Source: Gammaproteobacteria bacterium LSUCC0112 (lineage in GTDB: Bacteria; Pseudomonadota; Gammaproteobacteria; Pseudomonadales; Pseudohongiellaceae). From it: a stretch of 64,000 bases of DNA. The notes below the pieces were generated by a model. It saw nothing but the letters and a program-made list of their open reading frames with translations, had not been told where the DNA came from and did no database searches. Shown piece by piece: positions 62,035-64,000 of the stretch. The stretch's first letter is position 1. Every line of letters starts with the position of its first letter. The stretch is from contig SPIB01000001.1 of the NCBI GenBank assembly GCA_004535785.1, positions 944,548 to 1,008,547 of the forward strand, written 5' to 3'. The translations under genes and the position numbers were made by a program.

Positions 62035-62066
62035 AAAGCCGGGCATCCCAGGATTTCCGGCTTTTT
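62035..62066 (+). terminator. Intrinsic terminator after gltD
   Basis: AAAGCCGG and CCGGCTTT (62035-62042, 62057-62064) form an 8-bp stem with a 14-base loop, followed by TTcatt. It lies 56 bases after the gltD stop and ends the gltB-gltD operon. Confidence 0.75.
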
Positions 62067-62162
62067 CATTGGCGCGGCTGTGCTACACTCGATTAACAGG
62101 CACAAGCGGCTCAGCGTCCTTCCCGGGATGACTGCTTGACAAGGATATTTCGGAACCGAGAG

Positions 62163-63116
62163 ATGTCATCAACCGTATTGTCGTTAAGCAATGTTTCCAA
62201 GCGCTACGGTGACTTTACCGCCGTTAACCGCATCAATCTGAGCATCCCCAAAGGTTCTGTATATGGTTTTCTTGGCCCCAATGGCGCAGGAAAAACCACC
62301 ACCATTCGGATGATCCTCGACATTATCCGCCCGGATGAAGGCGAGATTGAAGTACTTGGCTGCAAATCAGCCATGCAGGTGCGCGATCGCATCGGCTACC
62401 TTCCCGAAGAAAAGGGTCTGTACAAAAAAATGAAGGTCTGGGCAATTATTGCCTACTTTGCCACACTCAAAGGCATTCACCGTAAAGATGCCAAACAGCG
62501 CGCGTTTGAACTGCTTGAAAGATATGGCCTGAAGGATTTTGCCAATTCAACGGTCGAATCCTTGTCCAAGGGCATGGGACAGAAAGTGCAGGTACTGTCG
62601 TCAATTGCACATAACCCGGAACTGATTATCCTAGATGAACCCTTCTCCGGGCTGGATCCGGTCAATCAGGAAGTACTTGAACAGTTGATCAAAGATTTAA
62701 AAGACAATGGCCAGACCGTCATCTTCTCCACACACATCATGCAGCATGCTGAGCGGCTGTGCGAACGGCTGCTGTTGATCACTCAGGGCTGCAAAGTGTT
62801 TGACGGTACGGTTGACGAAGCGCGCGCCATTATTCCGCGCAGAGTGATCCTTGAATGCCAGAACGACGTCGCCGCGCTGGCGGATCTCGACGGTGTGCTG
62901 TCCGTCTGCGAAACCCCTGTGAGTGGTGATGGCCGCATACCCGGCACACGGCAGTGGGAGTTGTATGTCAAAGAACACACCAACCCGCAGTTGATTCTGC
63001 AACACTGCTTTCAACACGGCATCAGCCTTAGCCGCTTTGACTTTACCCAGACCAGTTTGCACGACGTTTTTGTGCATCTGGTGGGTCAGCAAGCCCGGGA
63101 ACACAAGTTCCGATGA
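62163..63116 (+). CDS. ABC transporter ATP-binding protein (NatA/ABC-2 type)
   Basis: The product is a 317-residue ATPase. Walker A is GPNGAGKTTT (about residues 38-47), signature LSKGMGQKVQ, Walker B LIILDEPFSGLDP and the H-loop FSTHIMQHAE. A C-terminal DUF4162-like extension (from about residue 225) is typical of the NatA/CcmA-like exporters. It powers the membrane protein encoded 53 bases downstream. The start ATG at 62163 is chosen over one nine codons earlier because the homology begins at SSTVLSLSNVSKRYG. Confidence 0.92.
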   Translation: MSSTVLSLSNVSKRYGDFTAVNRINLSIPKGSVYGFLGPNGAGKTTTIRMILDIIRPDEGEIEVLGCKSAMQVRDRIGYLPEEKGLYKKMKVWAIIAYFATLKGIHRKDAKQRAFELLERYGLKDFANSTVESLSKGMGQKVQVLSSIAHNPELIILDEPFSGLDPVNQEVLEQLIKDLKDNGQTVIFSTHIMQHAERLCERLLLITQGCKVFDGTVDEARAIIPRRVILECQNDVAALADLDGVLSVCETPVSGDGRIPGTRQWELYVKEHTNPQLILQHCFQHGISLSRFDFTQTSLHDVFVHLVGQQAREHKFR

Positions 63117-63169
63117 GCGTTTTTGGATAACCGTTTTATGACGCCCGTTTTTGTAAAGAGAGCACAGGC

Positions 63170-64000
63170 ATGAGAGTAACGCTGCTGATTGCATGGCGCG
63201 AGTATCTGGAGAATGTCAAAACCAAGGGTTTCTGGATTGGCGTTTTGTTGGTGCCGGTTATCTTTTTTATGATCTTTCAGCTTTCAACGCGACTGGCAAC
63301 GGCAACCCCTACGCGTTATTACCTGTTAATCGACCAGACCGGGCAATACGCCGAGTCAGTCGAAACAGCGATCCGGCGCGAACATCAGCGCCGGGTGATG
63401 CAGGACTTTATGCGCTACCTGCAAGAAAATCGCAGCGACACTGCCAATCTTGCCATCAGCAATGAACCCGCCAATCAAATGGATCAGTTGCTGGATGATT
63501 TTGGCAATGATGAAGTGGCGGCGCTCGACGACTGGCTAAGCAATGGCGGCCTTGCCTTCGCGTTGCAAATGGCCAGACCCTATTTGCGCCCGGACACGCC
63601 TGACTTTGAAGAACCGCGACAGCAATTTATTGCAGCAGTCCCGCCGCCGGAATTGGATATCACAGCACCCGCCGAGACTATTGTTGAAACGCTGCGGCCA
63701 TTCCTGAATGGCGAAAAAAGATTGCCTGTGGGTGACAATAACGTCAGCCTGTTTGCGCTGATTCTGATCCCGGCTGAGGTTAACAACGATATTGTGCGTC
63801 CGATGACGGCGATGGGCGGCCTGCCAACTGACAGTGGCACTCGGGGTGTGCAGTACTGGGCCGGCAACCTGACTGATACCCGGCTGCCCAATGCCATTCA
63901 AACCAGCATCAACAATGCAATCCGCCAACAGGAATACATGGATCGTAATATCGATGTCAATGCCGTGCGTGATGTACAGCGCACCCGCCTGCCCGTCAGC
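63170..64000 (+). CDS. ABC-2 type permease, NatB-like, 3' end missing
   Basis: The gene runs off the right edge; 277 codons are visible. MRVTLLIAWREYLENVKTKG leads into one helix (about residues 21-41, FWIGVLLVPVIFFMIFQL) and then a long extracytoplasmic domain. REYLENVKTKGFWIG is typical of NatB/YhaP-type ABC-2 permeases. It partners the upstream ATPase to export sodium or another substrate. Start ATG at 63170 follows an agagag motif. The remaining helices lie beyond the window. Confidence 0.85.
   Translation, partial: MRVTLLIAWREYLENVKTKGFWIGVLLVPVIFFMIFQLSTRLATATPTRYYLLIDQTGQYAESVETAIRREHQRRVMQDFMRYLQENRSDTANLAISNEPANQMDQLLDDFGNDEVAALDDWLSNGGLAFALQMARPYLRPDTPDFEEPRQQFIAAVPPPELDITAPAETIVETLRPFLNGEKRLPVGDNNVSLFALILIPAEVNNDIVRPMTAMGGLPTDSGTRGVQYWAGNLTDTRLPNAIQTSINNAIRQQEYMDRNIDVNAVRDVQRTRLPVS

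Noticed and set aside
1-64000. Prophage, transposon or CRISPR elements
   Set aside because: No integrase, transposase, phage structural gene, terminal inverted repeat pair or regularly spaced repeat was found. The window looks like ordinary chromosome.

Overview
The window is a stretch of bacterial chromosome of about 55% G+C. It is densely packed, with about 54 genes on both strands. I see no rRNA, tRNA, phage, insertion sequence or CRISPR array. The gene set points to a free-living, Gram-negative, probably aerobic gammaproteobacterium, perhaps a marine or oligotrophic Pseudomonadales/Cellvibrionales-like lineage. This rests on RlmE, FabV-type enoyl reductase, GltB/GltD, periplasmic GlpQ, RND and EmrAB-type efflux, LPS-type GT9 glycosyltransferase, lipoproteins and a CYP153-like P450. 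The species cannot be fixed from sequence reading alone.

Layout. 1-590: 5' part of a GT9 glycosyltransferase gene. 895-5410: a four-gene MacAB-like ABC system (adaptor, ATPase, two permeases). 5544-6917: an MHS-type symporter. 6992-10549 (minus): PEBP-like protein, M1 metallopeptidase and a DUF6702-like protein. 10728-17634: an ABC exporter, a membrane diguanylate cyclase, a SpoU methyltransferase, a COG2509 flavoprotein, rlmE and a ComFB-domain protein. 17654-28792 (minus): gamma-glutamyltransferase, a D-amino-acid-type transaminase, a 23-codon micro-gene with its own promoter and terminator, a class C acid phosphatase, NhaC, an RND pump with its adaptor, and an exported ParB-like protein. 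28895-32807: sirtuin, pectinacetylesterase/Notum-like lipoprotein (minus), ferredoxin and P450. 32794-41626 (minus): eleven tightly packed genes including fabV, M20 and S41 peptidases, SDR, MscS and an Asp/Glu racemase. 41752-45596: a class II aldolase and a marR-emrA-emrB operon. 45691-53685 (minus): TPR lipoprotein, thioredoxin-like protein, DEAD-box helicase, glpQ and a DUF5916 protein. 53915-55266: a 51-residue membrane peptide gene, a 130-residue unknown and a cytochrome b subunit. 55870-61979: gltB and gltD behind a long structured leader. 62163-64000: an ABC ATPase and the start of its permease.

How the genes work together. Three efflux assemblies (MacAB-like, RND, EmrAB) lack an outer-membrane channel here and presumably share a TolC-like protein encoded elsewhere. 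Many genes encode envelope or periplasmic hydrolases (M1, S41, M20, GGT, acid phosphatase, GlpQ, Notum-like esterase), which suggests scavenging of peptides and phosphoesters. GltB/GltD assimilates ammonia. A diguanylate cyclase and a ComFB-domain protein lie within 5 kb of each other and hint at cyclic-dinucleotide signalling. The least explained items are the 23-codon micro-gene (20433-20504), the 51-residue membrane peptide (53915-54070), the ComFB protein, the exported ParB-like protein, and the leader upstream of gltB.
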